A stretch of DNA of 38,139 bases. Origin: CAZOBJ01 sp964577825 (GTDB lineage: Bacteria; Planctomycetota; SZUA-567; JAFGNG01). The stretch is from NCBI GenBank assembly GCA_964577825.1, contig CAZOBJ010000024.1, forward strand, positions 1 to 38,139, in the 5' to 3' direction. Position numbers and translations under genes: made by a program. The notes beneath the pieces were generated by a model, which made no database searches, was not told the DNA's origin, and saw nothing but the letters and a program-made list of their open reading frames with translations. Below, one piece after another: positions 8,147-15,649 of the stretch (within the stretch, counting starts at the first letter, position 1; each line of letters begins with the position of its first letter).

Positions 8147-9169
8147 TCAGATGAGTTCCATCTCTATCGCCTTCTCGGCGATCTGCACGGCGTTGAGCGC
8201 AGCGCCCTTGCGCAGGTTGTCCGATACGCACCACAGGTCCAGCGCGTTGGGGCACGACGGGTCCTGGCGGATGCGCCCGACGTAAACCGGATCCTTCCCC
8301 GAGACATCGGCGGCGAGCGGGTAGCCGGACTCCTCCGGCCGGTCCATCACGACCACCCCCTCGAACTCGCCCAGTAGCCTGCGGGCCTCCTCGACCGACA
8401 GGCGCCGCTCGAACTCCGCGTTTATCGCCTCGCTGTGGCCGTTCTCGACCGGGACGCGCGCGCAGGTCGCCGTGACGGGCAGGTCCGGACAGCCGAGGAT
8501 CTTGCGGGTCTCCCGGACCATCTTCACTTCTTCGCTGTAGTAGCCCGGGAACTCCTCGCCCAGCCCGCCGATCTCCGGAATCACGTTGTTGAAGATGGGA
8601 TGGGCGTACGGGCCCGCGTCGGCCCGGGCGCCCTCGTGGGCCGCAAGCCGCTGTCCGAGCAGCGCCTGCACGCCGGCGCGGCCCGTGCCGCTGACGGATT
8701 GGTAGGTGCTTACGACGACCCTCTTCAGCGTCGCCGCCCGGTGCAGCGGGGCCAGGGCCATGACCATCTGGATGGTGCTGCAGTTCGGGTTGGCGACGAA
8801 TCCCTGGTGGGCGCGCATCGCCTCGGCGTTGACTTCCGGGACGACGAGCGGCACGCGCTCGTCCATGCGGTAGTCGTTGCCGTTGTCCACGACGAAGACG
8901 CCCCTCTCAACGGCCTGCCAGCCCAGGAGCTGGCTGGCGCCCTTCTCGCCCTCGGTGCCCGCGAACAGCGCGACGTCCAGCCCGTCAAAGGCCTCCGGGC
9001 AGGCACGGACCACGTCGCGCTCGCGGCCGGCGATCTCCTGCCTGCGCGCGGAGGTGGCCATGATGCGCAGTTCCCGCGCGGGGAACGCGCGCTCCTCCAG
9101 GATGCTGACCAGCCTCTCGCCCACCATCCCGGCGCCGACGACGCCGACGCTGTAAGTCCTCTCAGTCAT
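8147..9169 (-). CDS. asd: Aspartate-semialdehyde dehydrogenase
   Basis: A 340-residue protein. The N-terminal NADP-binding site reads VGVVGAGMVGERLVSIL (about 8-24). The catalytic cysteine lies in NPNCSTIQM (Cys130), followed by TYQSVSGTGRAGV and the active-site histidine region RVPVENGHSEAI. It reduces aspartyl phosphate to aspartate semialdehyde for Lys, Met, Thr and diaminopimelate synthesis. ATG 9169 was chosen because the Rossmann strand begins six residues later; a longer frame to 9208 lies wholly inside the upstream gene. The start overlaps the GcvH-like stop by 8 nt (ATGACTGA), implying translational coupling. Confidence 0.92.
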   Translation of the reverse strand: MTERTYSVGVVGAGMVGERLVSILEERAFPARELRIMATSARRQEIAGRERDVVRACPEAFDGLDVALFAGTEGEKGASQLLGWQAVERGVFVVDNGNDYRMDERVPLVVPEVNAEAMRAHQGFVANPNCSTIQMVMALAPLHRAATLKRVVVSTYQSVSGTGRAGVQALLGQRLAAHEGARADAGPYAHPIFNNVIPEIGGLGEEFPGYYSEEVKMVRETRKILGCPDLPVTATCARVPVENGHSEAINAEFERRLSVEEARRLLGEFEGVVVMDRPEESGYPLAADVSGKDPVYVGRIRQDPSCPNALDLWCVSDNLRKGAALNAVQIAEKAIEMELI

Positions 9170-9566
9170 GGACGAACTCTTCTCCCAGGTCTTCGGCACA
9201 GAACTCACGGTACGCGCTTGCGGTCATCAGGTGCAGCAACTCCTGCGTATCCGGCGCGACGATGCGCATCAGCCACCCCTCGCCGTAGGGGTCTTGGACC
9301 AGCTTGGTGTGGTCCCATAGCAGTTCATCGTTGACTTCCAGCACGCGCGTCTCTGCCGGGGGGCAGAGCTGACGTGTCTCGTGCTGGCCCTCCAGTTCGC
9401 CGAAGGGCAACTCCACCTTCATTTCCACCTCGGGTTCGGTCAGTTCTACGGAGATGAGGGGCGCCATCTTCCTTATCAGCGGCTCGGACACGCCGACCTC
9501 GACGCACTCCCCCTGCGGCCTGACCCACAGATGGCAGTCGGTATAGAAGAGGTCTTCGGGGATCAC
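9162..9566 (-). CDS. GcvH-like protein lacking the lipoylation lysine
   Basis: A 134-residue protein with the glycine cleavage H-protein fold pattern: FYTDCHLWVRPQGE and VEVGVSEPLI (N-terminal strands), VLEVNDELLWDHTKLVQDPY (about 75-94, matching the typical V-AVN-L...P-LVN-DPY block), GEGWLMRI and LLTA-SAYREF-like C-terminus. At the ESVKA position, where canonical H protein carries its lipoyl lysine, this protein has EGQHETRQL, so His62 replaces Lys. It probably cannot act in glycine cleavage; a structural or regulatory role is possible. GTG 9566 was chosen because GGAGG lies 8 nt upstream; TTG 9581 would add five residues. Promoter at 9611-9639; asd overlaps the end. Confidence 0.75.
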   Translation of the reverse strand: MIPEDLFYTDCHLWVRPQGECVEVGVSEPLIRKMAPLISVELTEPEVEMKVELPFGELEGQHETRQLCPPAETRVLEVNDELLWDHTKLVQDPYGEGWLMRIVAPDTQELLHLMTASAYREFCAEDLGEEFVHD

Positions 9567-9610
9567 GCGGGACGCCTCCAAATGCTGGCAAGCTCACAAC
9601 ATATTCGGCT

Positions 9611-9639
9611 ATCATATCAGCAAACGAGCAATTGCGCAA
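9611..9639 (-). promoter_or_regulatory. Sigma-70 type promoter for the gcvH-like/asd pair
   Basis: On the minus strand, TTGCGC (9639-9634), 17-nt spacer, TATGAT (9616-9611), in an AT-rich pocket 45 nt before GTG 9566. Confidence 0.6.
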
Positions 9640-9663
9640 AGTCAGTCACTGTCTGGGCAGGCG

Positions 9664-10182
9664 ATGGAACCTTCAAGGGACCGCCGGGAAGGGCGCGTAA
9701 CCGCTTACGTCGGCCTGGGATCGAACCTGGGCGAGAGGGCGGAGAACCTGCGGCGAGCCGTCGCCGAACTGGGCCGCCGCGACGGCATCTCCGTGGCCGC
9801 CGTCTCGTCCTTCATCGAGACCGAGCCGGTGGGCGGGCCGCCCCAGCCACCGTTCATCAACGCCGCCGCGAGGCTGCTGACGCGCCTGGAGCCACGGGCG
9901 CTCCTGGAGGCGCTGCTGGCCGTCGAGGACGCCTTCGGCCGGCGCCGCGAAGTCCGGTGGGGACCGCGCACGCTCGACCTGGACCTGTTGCTCTACGGCG
10001 ACCGCGTGATAGATGAACCCGGCCTGACCGTGCCGCATCCGCTCATGCACGAGCGGGCATTCGTCCTTGTCCCCCTCGGCGAGATCGCGCCGGAAGCGAC
10101 CCATCCCCTCCTCGGCAAGACCGTCCGCGAGCTGCTGGCCGGGCTCACGGAAGGGGATCAAGCGCCCGCGTCTTCTTCTTGA
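9664..10182 (+). CDS. folK: 2-amino-4-hydroxy-6-hydroxymethyldihydropteridine pyrophosphokinase (HPPK)
   Basis: A 172-residue protein with the HPPK pattern: YVGLGSNLGER near residue 15, SSFIETEPVGGPPQPPFINAA, and the signature RWGPRTLDLDLLLYGD with its magnesium-binding Asp pair, then VPHPLMHERAFVLVPLGEIAP. It pyrophosphorylates the pterin precursor in folate synthesis. Start 9664 has only weak ribosome-site sequence (GGCAGGCG), but no better start lies before the YVGLGSN block. Its last bases overlap the -35 element of the aroF leader promoter. Confidence 0.92.
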   Translation: MEPSRDRREGRVTAYVGLGSNLGERAENLRRAVAELGRRDGISVAAVSSFIETEPVGGPPQPPFINAAARLLTRLEPRALLEALLAVEDAFGRRREVRWGPRTLDLDLLLYGDRVIDEPGLTVPHPLMHERAFVLVPLGEIAPEATHPLLGKTVRELLAGLTEGDQAPASSS

Positions 10183-10207
10183 CGCGCGGGCCGCCGGACG
10201 GTATGAT
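10179..10207 (+). promoter_or_regulatory. Strong sigma-70 type promoter of the aroF leader
   Basis: TTGACG (10179-10184, overlapping the folK stop), exactly 17 nt, then TATGAT (10202-10207). Transcription should begin near 10214, giving a leader RNA of about 217 nt up to the attenuator T-run. Confidence 0.75.
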
Positions 10208-10237
10208 GCCATACGGCAATTAAGGAACAGGTCAGCA

Positions 10238-10357
10238 ATGGCTGAACACACCATTCAGGGATCGGACGATCTCGGCGGAGCGCTCCGGCGCGCCGCCTGC
10301 GCGAATGGTGCGTATTGGTTCTATTACTACTTTAGCTCCGTCAGGGAGGTTGATTGA
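10238..10357 (+). CDS. Aromatic-rich leader peptide of a DAHP synthase attenuator
   Basis: A 39-codon open frame with AAGGA 11 nt upstream of its ATG. Codons 26-32 (10313-10333) read TAT TGG TTC TAT TAC TAC TTT, i.e. YWFYYYF: seven aromatic residues in a row covering Tyr, Trp and Phe. It ends with TGA 40 nt before the base of an intrinsic terminator, and the next gene is the first enzyme of the aromatic pathway. This is the layout of ribosome-mediated attenuators such as pheL and trpL. Low charged aromatic tRNA would stall the ribosome on these codons and allow an antiterminator. The frame, codons and terminator are seen directly; regulation is inferred. I know of no named gene for this peptide. 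Confidence 0.85.
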   Translation: MAEHTIQGSDDLGGALRRAACANGAYWFYYYFSSVREVD

Positions 10358-10417
10358 CGGGCTGAGATAGCCTGATCACACCAGGATATTCACAAGGCCC
10401 CGAGGTCAGCCGACCTC
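10346..10417 (+). promoter_or_regulatory. Candidate antiterminator pairing in the aroF leader RNA
   Basis: GAGGUU (10346-10351) and GGCUGA (10360-10365) can pair with the contiguous stretch 10406-10417 (UCAGCC then GACCUC), giving 12 pairs with an 8-nt bulge. This would consume part of the terminator stem. The left arm overlaps the end of the leader frame, so a ribosome reaching the stop codon would cover it, while one stalled at the aromatic codons would mostly not. A competing small hairpin GGGCU/AGCCU lies at 10359-10373. Drawn by eye, not folded. Confidence 0.45.
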
Positions 10418-10430
10418 GGGGCCTTTTTTT
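10394..10430 (+). terminator. Intrinsic terminator (attenuator) upstream of aroF
   Basis: A perfect 11-bp stem, GGCCCCGAGGT (10396-10406) with ACCTCGGGGCC (10413-10423), loop CAGCCG, preceded by AA and followed by seven T (10424-10430). It lies 26 nt before the aroF start and after the leader peptide, so termination here would prevent aroF expression. Confidence 0.92.
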
Positions 10431-10456
10431 GTTGCCCCGAGCCACGGAGGAGCACG

Positions 10457-11470
10457 ATGGTGATTGTCATGAAACCCGAAGCCACCGAGGAAGACATACA
10501 ACGCATGGTGGACAAAGTCGAAGCGGCCGGCCTGGAGGCCGTGCTGCTGCGGGGTGAGAAGCGCAACGTGATCGCCGCGATCGGCGACAAGCGAGAGGCG
10601 GCAATCGATACTCTGGCCGCAGCCAGGGGAGTCGAGCGCATCATCCCGATCCTGAGCCCCTACAAGCTGGCCAGCCGCGAGGTGTCCCCGGGAGTGACGC
10701 CGGTGCGGCTCAATGGGGAAGTCGTGGGCGACCGAAAGGTCCAGGTCATTGCGGGTCCCTGCGCCGTCGAGGACCTCGACACGACGCTCGACGTCGCGGA
10801 GAGCGTCAAGGAAGCCGGGGCGGTCGGGCTGCGCGGCGGCGCCTACAAGCCGCGCACCAGCCCGCACACGTTCCAGGGCCTGCAAGAGAAGGGCCTGGAA
10901 ATCCTGCACCGGGTCGGCGAGCACGTCGGCCTCGCCACCGTCACGGAGGTGCTCTCCCCCGAGCAGGTGGAGTTGGTGGCCCGGTACGCGGACGTGCTCC
11001 AGGTGGGGGCGCGCAACATGCAGAACTTCGCCCTGCTGAAGGCCCTGGGCGCCGCGCGCAAGCCCGTCCTGCTCAAGCGCGGCATAAGCGCCACCGTGCA
11101 CGAACTGCTCCTGGCCGCCGAGTACATCCTGAAGGCCGGCAACGACCAGGTGATCCTCTGCTGCCGGGGAATCCGAACGTTCGAGGACCACACGCGCTTC
11201 ACGCTCTCGCTCGGCGCCGTCGCCTACCTGAAGGAAGTGACGCACCTGCCCGTCATCGTGGACCCCAGCCACGCCACGGGCCGGCGCAGCCTCGTGGCCC
11301 CGATGGCAAAGGCCGCCGTGGCCTGCGGAGCGGACGGTCTGCTGGTGGAAGTTCACCCCCAGCCAGAGAGAGCAAAGGTGGACGGGCAACAGACCCTTAC
11401 GTGCGAGGCGTTCGCCCGGATGATGGACGAACTAAGGGCGGTGGCGGAGGCCGTCGGGCGCACGATCTGA
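10457..11470 (+). CDS. aroF: 3-deoxy-7-phosphoheptulonate (DAHP) synthase, type I-beta with N-terminal regulatory domain
   Basis: A 337-residue enzyme condensing phosphoenolpyruvate and erythrose 4-phosphate, the first shikimate step. Residues 1-70 form a ferredoxin-like domain (MVIVMKPEATEEDIQRMVDK), which in the Thermotoga-type enzyme binds Tyr or Phe for feedback inhibition. The barrel begins at VQVIAGPCAVED (GPC at 100-102, metal-binding Cys102), with GGAYKPRTSPHTFQG, LLKRGISATVHE, ILCCRGIRTFE, VDPSHATG and EVHPQPE. GGAGG lies 6 nt before ATG 10457. The gene follows a leader-peptide attenuator, so it appears controlled both allosterically and by transcription. It converges with proB, with 3 nt between stops. 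Confidence 0.95.
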   Translation: MVIVMKPEATEEDIQRMVDKVEAAGLEAVLLRGEKRNVIAAIGDKREAAIDTLAAARGVERIIPILSPYKLASREVSPGVTPVRLNGEVVGDRKVQVIAGPCAVEDLDTTLDVAESVKEAGAVGLRGGAYKPRTSPHTFQGLQEKGLEILHRVGEHVGLATVTEVLSPEQVELVARYADVLQVGARNMQNFALLKALGAARKPVLLKRGISATVHELLLAAEYILKAGNDQVILCCRGIRTFEDHTRFTLSLGAVAYLKEVTHLPVIVDPSHATGRRSLVAPMAKAAVACGADGLLVEVHPQPERAKVDGQQTLTCEAFARMMDELRAVAEAVGRTI

Positions 11471-11473
11471 CCG

Positions 11474-12616
11474 TCACTGCATCAGCGCCATGTTATCGCG
11501 GTGGATGACCTCGTCGTAGTCCTTGTGGCCGAGGATCGCCTCTATCTCGGCCGTCTGGCGCCCCATGATACGCTCGACTTCCTCGCAGGAGTAGTTGACC
11601 AGGCCGCGCGCGATCTCCCGGCCGTCCGCGCCCTCGACGCGCACGACGTCCCCACGCTGGAACTCCCCCTGGACCCCGGATACGCCGCTGGGCAGCAGGC
11701 TCTTGCCCCGTTCGGCGAGCGCCGCCTGCGCCCCGGCGTCGATCCGAACCGTTCCCGAAGGCCGGCTGGTGAAACGGATCCACCGCTTGTAGCTGCTGAG
11801 CCGCTCGGCCGAGGGCGGGAAGAGCGTGCCCACCGGCTCGCCCGACATGATCTTGCGGATAACCTGCGGGTCGCGCCCGTCACCGATAAGGGCCGCCTCT
11901 CCGGCCTCCGTGGCAATGCGCGCGGCCTCGAGCTTGCTGGCCATGCCCCCCAGGCCGTCGGGGCTCTTCTCGTCATAGACCATCCGCTCGACCCGCTCGT
12001 CAACGCGCTCCGCAACCTCCAGGATGCTGCCTCCCGCGCCCTCCCCCGGCCGCTCCCGATACAGGCCCGGTACGGTCGTCAGAAGGATGAGCAGCTCCGC
12101 CCGAACCAGGTGAGTTACGAGCGCGGCGAGCATATCGTTGTCGCCGAACTTGATCTCGTCCGTGCTGATCGTGTCGTTCTCGTTGATGACCGGCACACAG
12201 CCCAGGTCGAACAGGGAGTGGATCGTGTTGCTGGCATTGAGGTATCGCTCGCGGTTCTCGAAGTCCTCGCGCGTCAGCAGTATCTGCGCGGCGTGCAGGC
12301 CGTAGCGCCCGAAGTGGCGCTCGTAGTGGGCCACGAGCGTCCCCTGTCCCACGCTGGCGGCGGCCTGGAGCAGCGGCAGCGTCGTGGGACGCGCCTTCAT
12401 TCCAAGGGAGGTCATGCCGCAGCCGATGGCGCCGCTGCTGACGAGGGCCACCTGCCGGCCGCCCTCAACGAGCCAGGCGATCTGTTCGGCGACGGCGCGC
12501 ACGCGCTCGTCATCGAGCGGCTTGCCCGAGGCGGCCAGGACGTTCGTGCCGACCTTCACCACGATCCGGGTGGCCGCGCACACGTGTTTGTCACGGAGTT
12601 CCTGCGCCGATTCCAC
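11474..12616 (-). CDS. proB: Glutamate 5-kinase
   Basis: A 380-residue protein with the amino acid kinase domain (RIVVKVGTNVLA, VALVSSGAIGCGMTSLG, VINENDTIST, FGDNDMLAALV, GLGGMASKLEAARIA) followed by a C-terminal PUA domain (about 285-370: SGTVRIDAGAQAALAERGKS, QGEFQRGDVVRVEG). It phosphorylates glutamate in proline synthesis. The start is GTG at 12616, with TGGAG 7 nt upstream. It is the last gene of the minus-strand run from uvrA and ends 3 nt from aroF. No proA is present nearby. Confidence 0.94.
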   Translation of the reverse strand: MESAQELRDKHVCAATRIVVKVGTNVLAASGKPLDDERVRAVAEQIAWLVEGGRQVALVSSGAIGCGMTSLGMKARPTTLPLLQAAASVGQGTLVAHYERHFGRYGLHAAQILLTREDFENRERYLNASNTIHSLFDLGCVPVINENDTISTDEIKFGDNDMLAALVTHLVRAELLILLTTVPGLYRERPGEGAGGSILEVAERVDERVERMVYDEKSPDGLGGMASKLEAARIATEAGEAALIGDGRDPQVIRKIMSGEPVGTLFPPSAERLSSYKRWIRFTSRPSGTVRIDAGAQAALAERGKSLLPSGVSGVQGEFQRGDVVRVEGADGREIARGLVNYSCEEVERIMGRQTAEIEAILGHKDYDEVIHRDNMALMQ

Positions 12617-12650
12617 GGCATAGCTCCAGGGACAGAGACCTCGATGGGCG

Positions 12651-14546
12651 CTACGCGCCCTGTTCGCTCCCGATCAGTTCCAGCATCCTGTCGGCCAGCC
12701 CGCGCGCGTCCAGCCCGCACAGGGCCAGTTGGCGTTCCCTGCTGGCATGTGCTATCAGGTCGCGCGGGACGCCGGCAAGCCTCACGTGCGAGGCACTCGC
12801 CCCACCCTCGGCCAGCGCCTCCAGCACGGCGGACCCGAAGCCGCCCGCCACGCAGTGATCCTCCGCCACGAGCACGGCCGGGTGGTCCGCAACCGCCGAC
12901 AGTATCAACTCCCGATCCAGCGGGCAGGCGAACCTGGCGTTTATCACAGCCACCTGCCGGTCGTTCTCCTGCTCGAGCAGCCCGGCCGCCTCCATGGCGC
13001 GCCGCACCATCGCGCCGTAAGCGACGATAACGCCGTCGCCGCCCTCCCGACAGACCTCCGCGCGACCGATCTCCAGCCCGGGCGGCTCCGCACCGGCGGG
13101 GTCCGCGCTCACCGTCTCGCGCGGGTAGCGGATGACCACGGGGCGGTCGGCGGCAAGCGCCAGGCGCAGCATTGCGCGCAACTCCGGCCCGTCCTTCGGG
13201 GCCATGAGCACGAAGCCGGGCATTGCCCGGAACAGCGCTATGTCGTTCAGCCCGTGATGGGTGGGCCCGTCCGCCCCCACCAGGCCGGCCCTGTCCACGC
13301 AGACCACGACGGGCGAGCCCTGCAAGGCGACGTCGTGGAACATCTGGTCCACCGCCCGCTGGAGGAACGTCGAATAGATCGCGGCCACCGGTCGGAGCCC
13401 GCCCGCCGCCAGGCCGTTCGCCAGGCCGATCGCGTGCTGCTCGCAGATGCCCACGTTGTAGAACCTGTCCGGGAAACGCTCGGCAAAGCCCGTCAGTCCG
13501 GTGCCGTCCGGCATCGCGGCGGTTATCGCGACGATCCGGGCGTCTTCCTCCGCCAGATCGCACATCGCCTCGCCGAACACGGTGGAATACGATCGGCCCG
13601 GCGGCGCCTCCTCGCTGCAAACGACGCCGTTGGCGACCTGGAAGCGCTTGCTGCTGTGGAACTTCGTAGGGTTCTCGGAGGCCGGCCGGAAGCCGTGGCC
13701 CTTCTCGGTTACCACGTGCAGCAAGACCGGCCCGGATACGCGCTTCAGGTCCTTCAGCGCGTCCACGAGTTCCCGGACGCTGTGTCCGTCCACCGGGCCG
13801 TAGTAGTGGAATCCCAGGTCCACGAAGACCCCGCCCGGCGTGATGGCCGTCTGAATGGCCGCGCTCAAACGGTCCAGGAACGCGTCGAGCCGCTCACCGA
13901 CGGCCGGAATCATGCCCACCAGTTCCTGGACTTCCCGCCTCACGTCGGCGAACGGCTGGCTGGCGCGCACCTTTCTCAGGTAGTGCGCCACGGCGCCCAC
14001 GGTGCGCGAGATGCTCATCCTGTTGTCATTGAGGACGACCAGCAGGTTCCTGCCCAGATCGCCCGCGTGATTGAGCGCCTCGAAGGCCATCCCGCTGGCG
14101 ATTGCCCCGTCCCCGATGACGGCGACGACCCGCCGGTCGGCCCCGAGCGCCTCCGCAGCACTGGCCATCCCCAGCGCCGCGCTGATGCTGGTGGCCGTGT
14201 GGCCGAACGTGAACGTGTCGTACTCGCTCTCGCGCCTGTCTGCGAAGCCGCTGACGCCGTACTCCTGCCGCAGCGTGGCGAACCGGTCGCGGCGCCCCGT
14301 GAGGATCTTGTGGGCGTACGCCTGGTGCCCGCAGTCCCAGACGAGGCGGTCCTGCTTGAAATCGAAGCAGTAATGGAGCGCGACGGTCAACTCGACCACG
14401 CCCAGGTTGCTCGCCAGGTGGCCGCCGTTCTGCGCGATGACCTGGATGATCAGGTCGCGCACCTCGCCGGCCAGCTTCGCCAGTTGCCCGCGATCCAGGC
14501 GCCGCAGGTCGGCGGGATCGTTGACGGAGTCCAGCAGTCGGGTCAT
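12651..14546 (-). CDS. dxs: 1-deoxy-D-xylulose-5-phosphate synthase
   Basis: A 631-residue thiamine-diphosphate enzyme joining pyruvate and glyceraldehyde 3-phosphate, first step of the methylerythritol phosphate isoprenoid route. The N-terminal domain has GGHLASNLGVVELTVALHY and DCGHQAYAHKILTGRRD. The TPP motif begins GDGAIASGMAFEALNHAG (145-147 for GDG) and ends in NDN; DLGFHYYGPVDGHS follows. The central domain holds FYNVGICEQHAIGLANGLA with its conserved Glu, then DRAGLVGADGPTHHG. The C-terminal domain holds FGSAVLEALAEGG. Length and order match the family. It lies 43 nt after nrnA and 34 nt before proB. Confidence 0.95.
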   Translation of the reverse strand: MTRLLDSVNDPADLRRLDRGQLAKLAGEVRDLIIQVIAQNGGHLASNLGVVELTVALHYCFDFKQDRLVWDCGHQAYAHKILTGRRDRFATLRQEYGVSGFADRRESEYDTFTFGHTATSISAALGMASAAEALGADRRVVAVIGDGAIASGMAFEALNHAGDLGRNLLVVLNDNRMSISRTVGAVAHYLRKVRASQPFADVRREVQELVGMIPAVGERLDAFLDRLSAAIQTAITPGGVFVDLGFHYYGPVDGHSVRELVDALKDLKRVSGPVLLHVVTEKGHGFRPASENPTKFHSSKRFQVANGVVCSEEAPPGRSYSTVFGEAMCDLAEEDARIVAITAAMPDGTGLTGFAERFPDRFYNVGICEQHAIGLANGLAAGGLRPVAAIYSTFLQRAVDQMFHDVALQGSPVVVCVDRAGLVGADGPTHHGLNDIALFRAMPGFVLMAPKDGPELRAMLRLALAADRPVVIRYPRETVSADPAGAEPPGLEIGRAEVCREGGDGVIVAYGAMVRRAMEAAGLLEQENDRQVAVINARFACPLDRELILSAVADHPAVLVAEDHCVAGGFGSAVLEALAEGGASASHVRLAGVPRDLIAHASRERQLALCGLDARGLADRMLELIGSEQGA

Positions 14547-14589
14547 GGTCGATTTCCCACGGGCGTGAGCAAGATGAGCAATGCGCCAA

Positions 14590-15600
14590 TCAACGAGGGA
14601 CAGTGTCCAGATGCTTCCGGAGCTCTGTCACGACGGTGTTCTGAACGTTGTCGAGCGTGTCGGCGATCTCGCAGCCGGCAGCGTTTCTGTGTCCGCCGCC
14701 ACCGAAGCAGCGGGCGACGGCGCAGACGTCCATGCCTCCTCTGCTCCTGAGGCTGATCTTGATATAGTCGCAGCCCGGCATCTCCTTCAACAGGGCCGAA
14801 GCCTGGACGCCCTGAATCGAAACGGGTATCTCCGCGAAGCCCTCCGTATCGACGGGCGCCAGATCCGTCTGGCCGAACATGTCCTCGGTCACGTGCATCG
14901 TGGCGATGGCCCCGTCGCAATGGAACTGGAGCGTCGCCAGGGCAAGCTGCCTGAGCCGCACCTGGGCGGGCGAGGGCGAGAAGAAGAGCCTGCGCACCAG
15001 CACGTCCGGCCGCGCGCCTGCCGCCACGCACTCGGCGCAGACGGCCAGCGCCTCAGCAGTCGTGTCCCGATGCGAGAACTGCCCCGTGTCGCTCACGATC
15101 GCCGTGAAAAGGCAGTCGGCTATCTCGGGCGACAGGGGCACGCCCGCCGTTGCGAGCAACCGCCGGATCATCTCGCCGCAGGAACTCGCCCCGGAGTCCA
15201 CGTAGTTCAGATCGCCGAACTGCGCATTCGAGTCGTGGTGGTCGATGTTGATCGTCTGCACGGCGCCCGTCAGCGAACCGGCGATCTCGCCGACGCGCTC
15301 GAGGGCGCCGCAGTCTATGACCACCAGTTGATAGGCCGCCGGCAGGTCCGCGGGCAGCGCCAGATTGCCGTCAACGCCCGGCAGGAACTCGAACATCGAC
15401 GGCACGGGCGGCTCGAAGACGGCCCTGCACCGGACGCCCCTGCCCTTCAGGGCATGGCACAACGCCAACGCGGACCCTATCCCGTCGCCGTCCAACCGAA
15501 CGTGCGACGTTATCAGAACGGGCAGGCCGTCGGTCAGCGCGCGCCAGATGTCCTGGTGGACTGTGACCTCCGAAACCACGCTTTCCTCACGTTCAACCAA
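14590..15600 (-). CDS. nrnA: DHH/DHHA1 phosphoesterase, NrnA-like nano-RNase/pAp phosphatase
   Basis: A 336-residue protein. The DHH domain shows HVRLDGDGIGS (metal-binding Asp37 and Asp39), VVIDCG (Asp96) and NIDHHDSN (DHH at 120-122), then VSDTGQFSH. The C-terminal DHHA1 domain ends in CFGGGGHRNAAGCE, the substrate-binding GGGH block. NrnA degrades 2-5 nt RNAs and hydrolyses pAp. The start is TTG at 15600, chosen for GGGAG about 8 nt upstream; an in-frame GTG inside the first ten codons is an alternative. It lies in the uvrA-proB strand run. Confidence 0.88.
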   Translation of the reverse strand: MVEREESVVSEVTVHQDIWRALTDGLPVLITSHVRLDGDGIGSALALCHALKGRGVRCRAVFEPPVPSMFEFLPGVDGNLALPADLPAAYQLVVIDCGALERVGEIAGSLTGAVQTINIDHHDSNAQFGDLNYVDSGASSCGEMIRRLLATAGVPLSPEIADCLFTAIVSDTGQFSHRDTTAEALAVCAECVAAGARPDVLVRRLFFSPSPAQVRLRQLALATLQFHCDGAIATMHVTEDMFGQTDLAPVDTEGFAEIPVSIQGVQASALLKEMPGCDYIKISLRSRGGMDVCAVARCFGGGGHRNAAGCEIADTLDNVQNTVVTELRKHLDTVPR

Positions 15601-15649
15601 ACGGAATCTCCCGTCAACACGATACAGGCAGCCCGCCGCAGCGCGGGCG

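Noticed and set aside
10067..10357. A 96-codon frame that contains the leader peptide as its end
   Set aside because: Its first half lies within folK in another frame. The promoter at 10179-10207 and the ribosome site at 10222 support the short 39-codon frame only.
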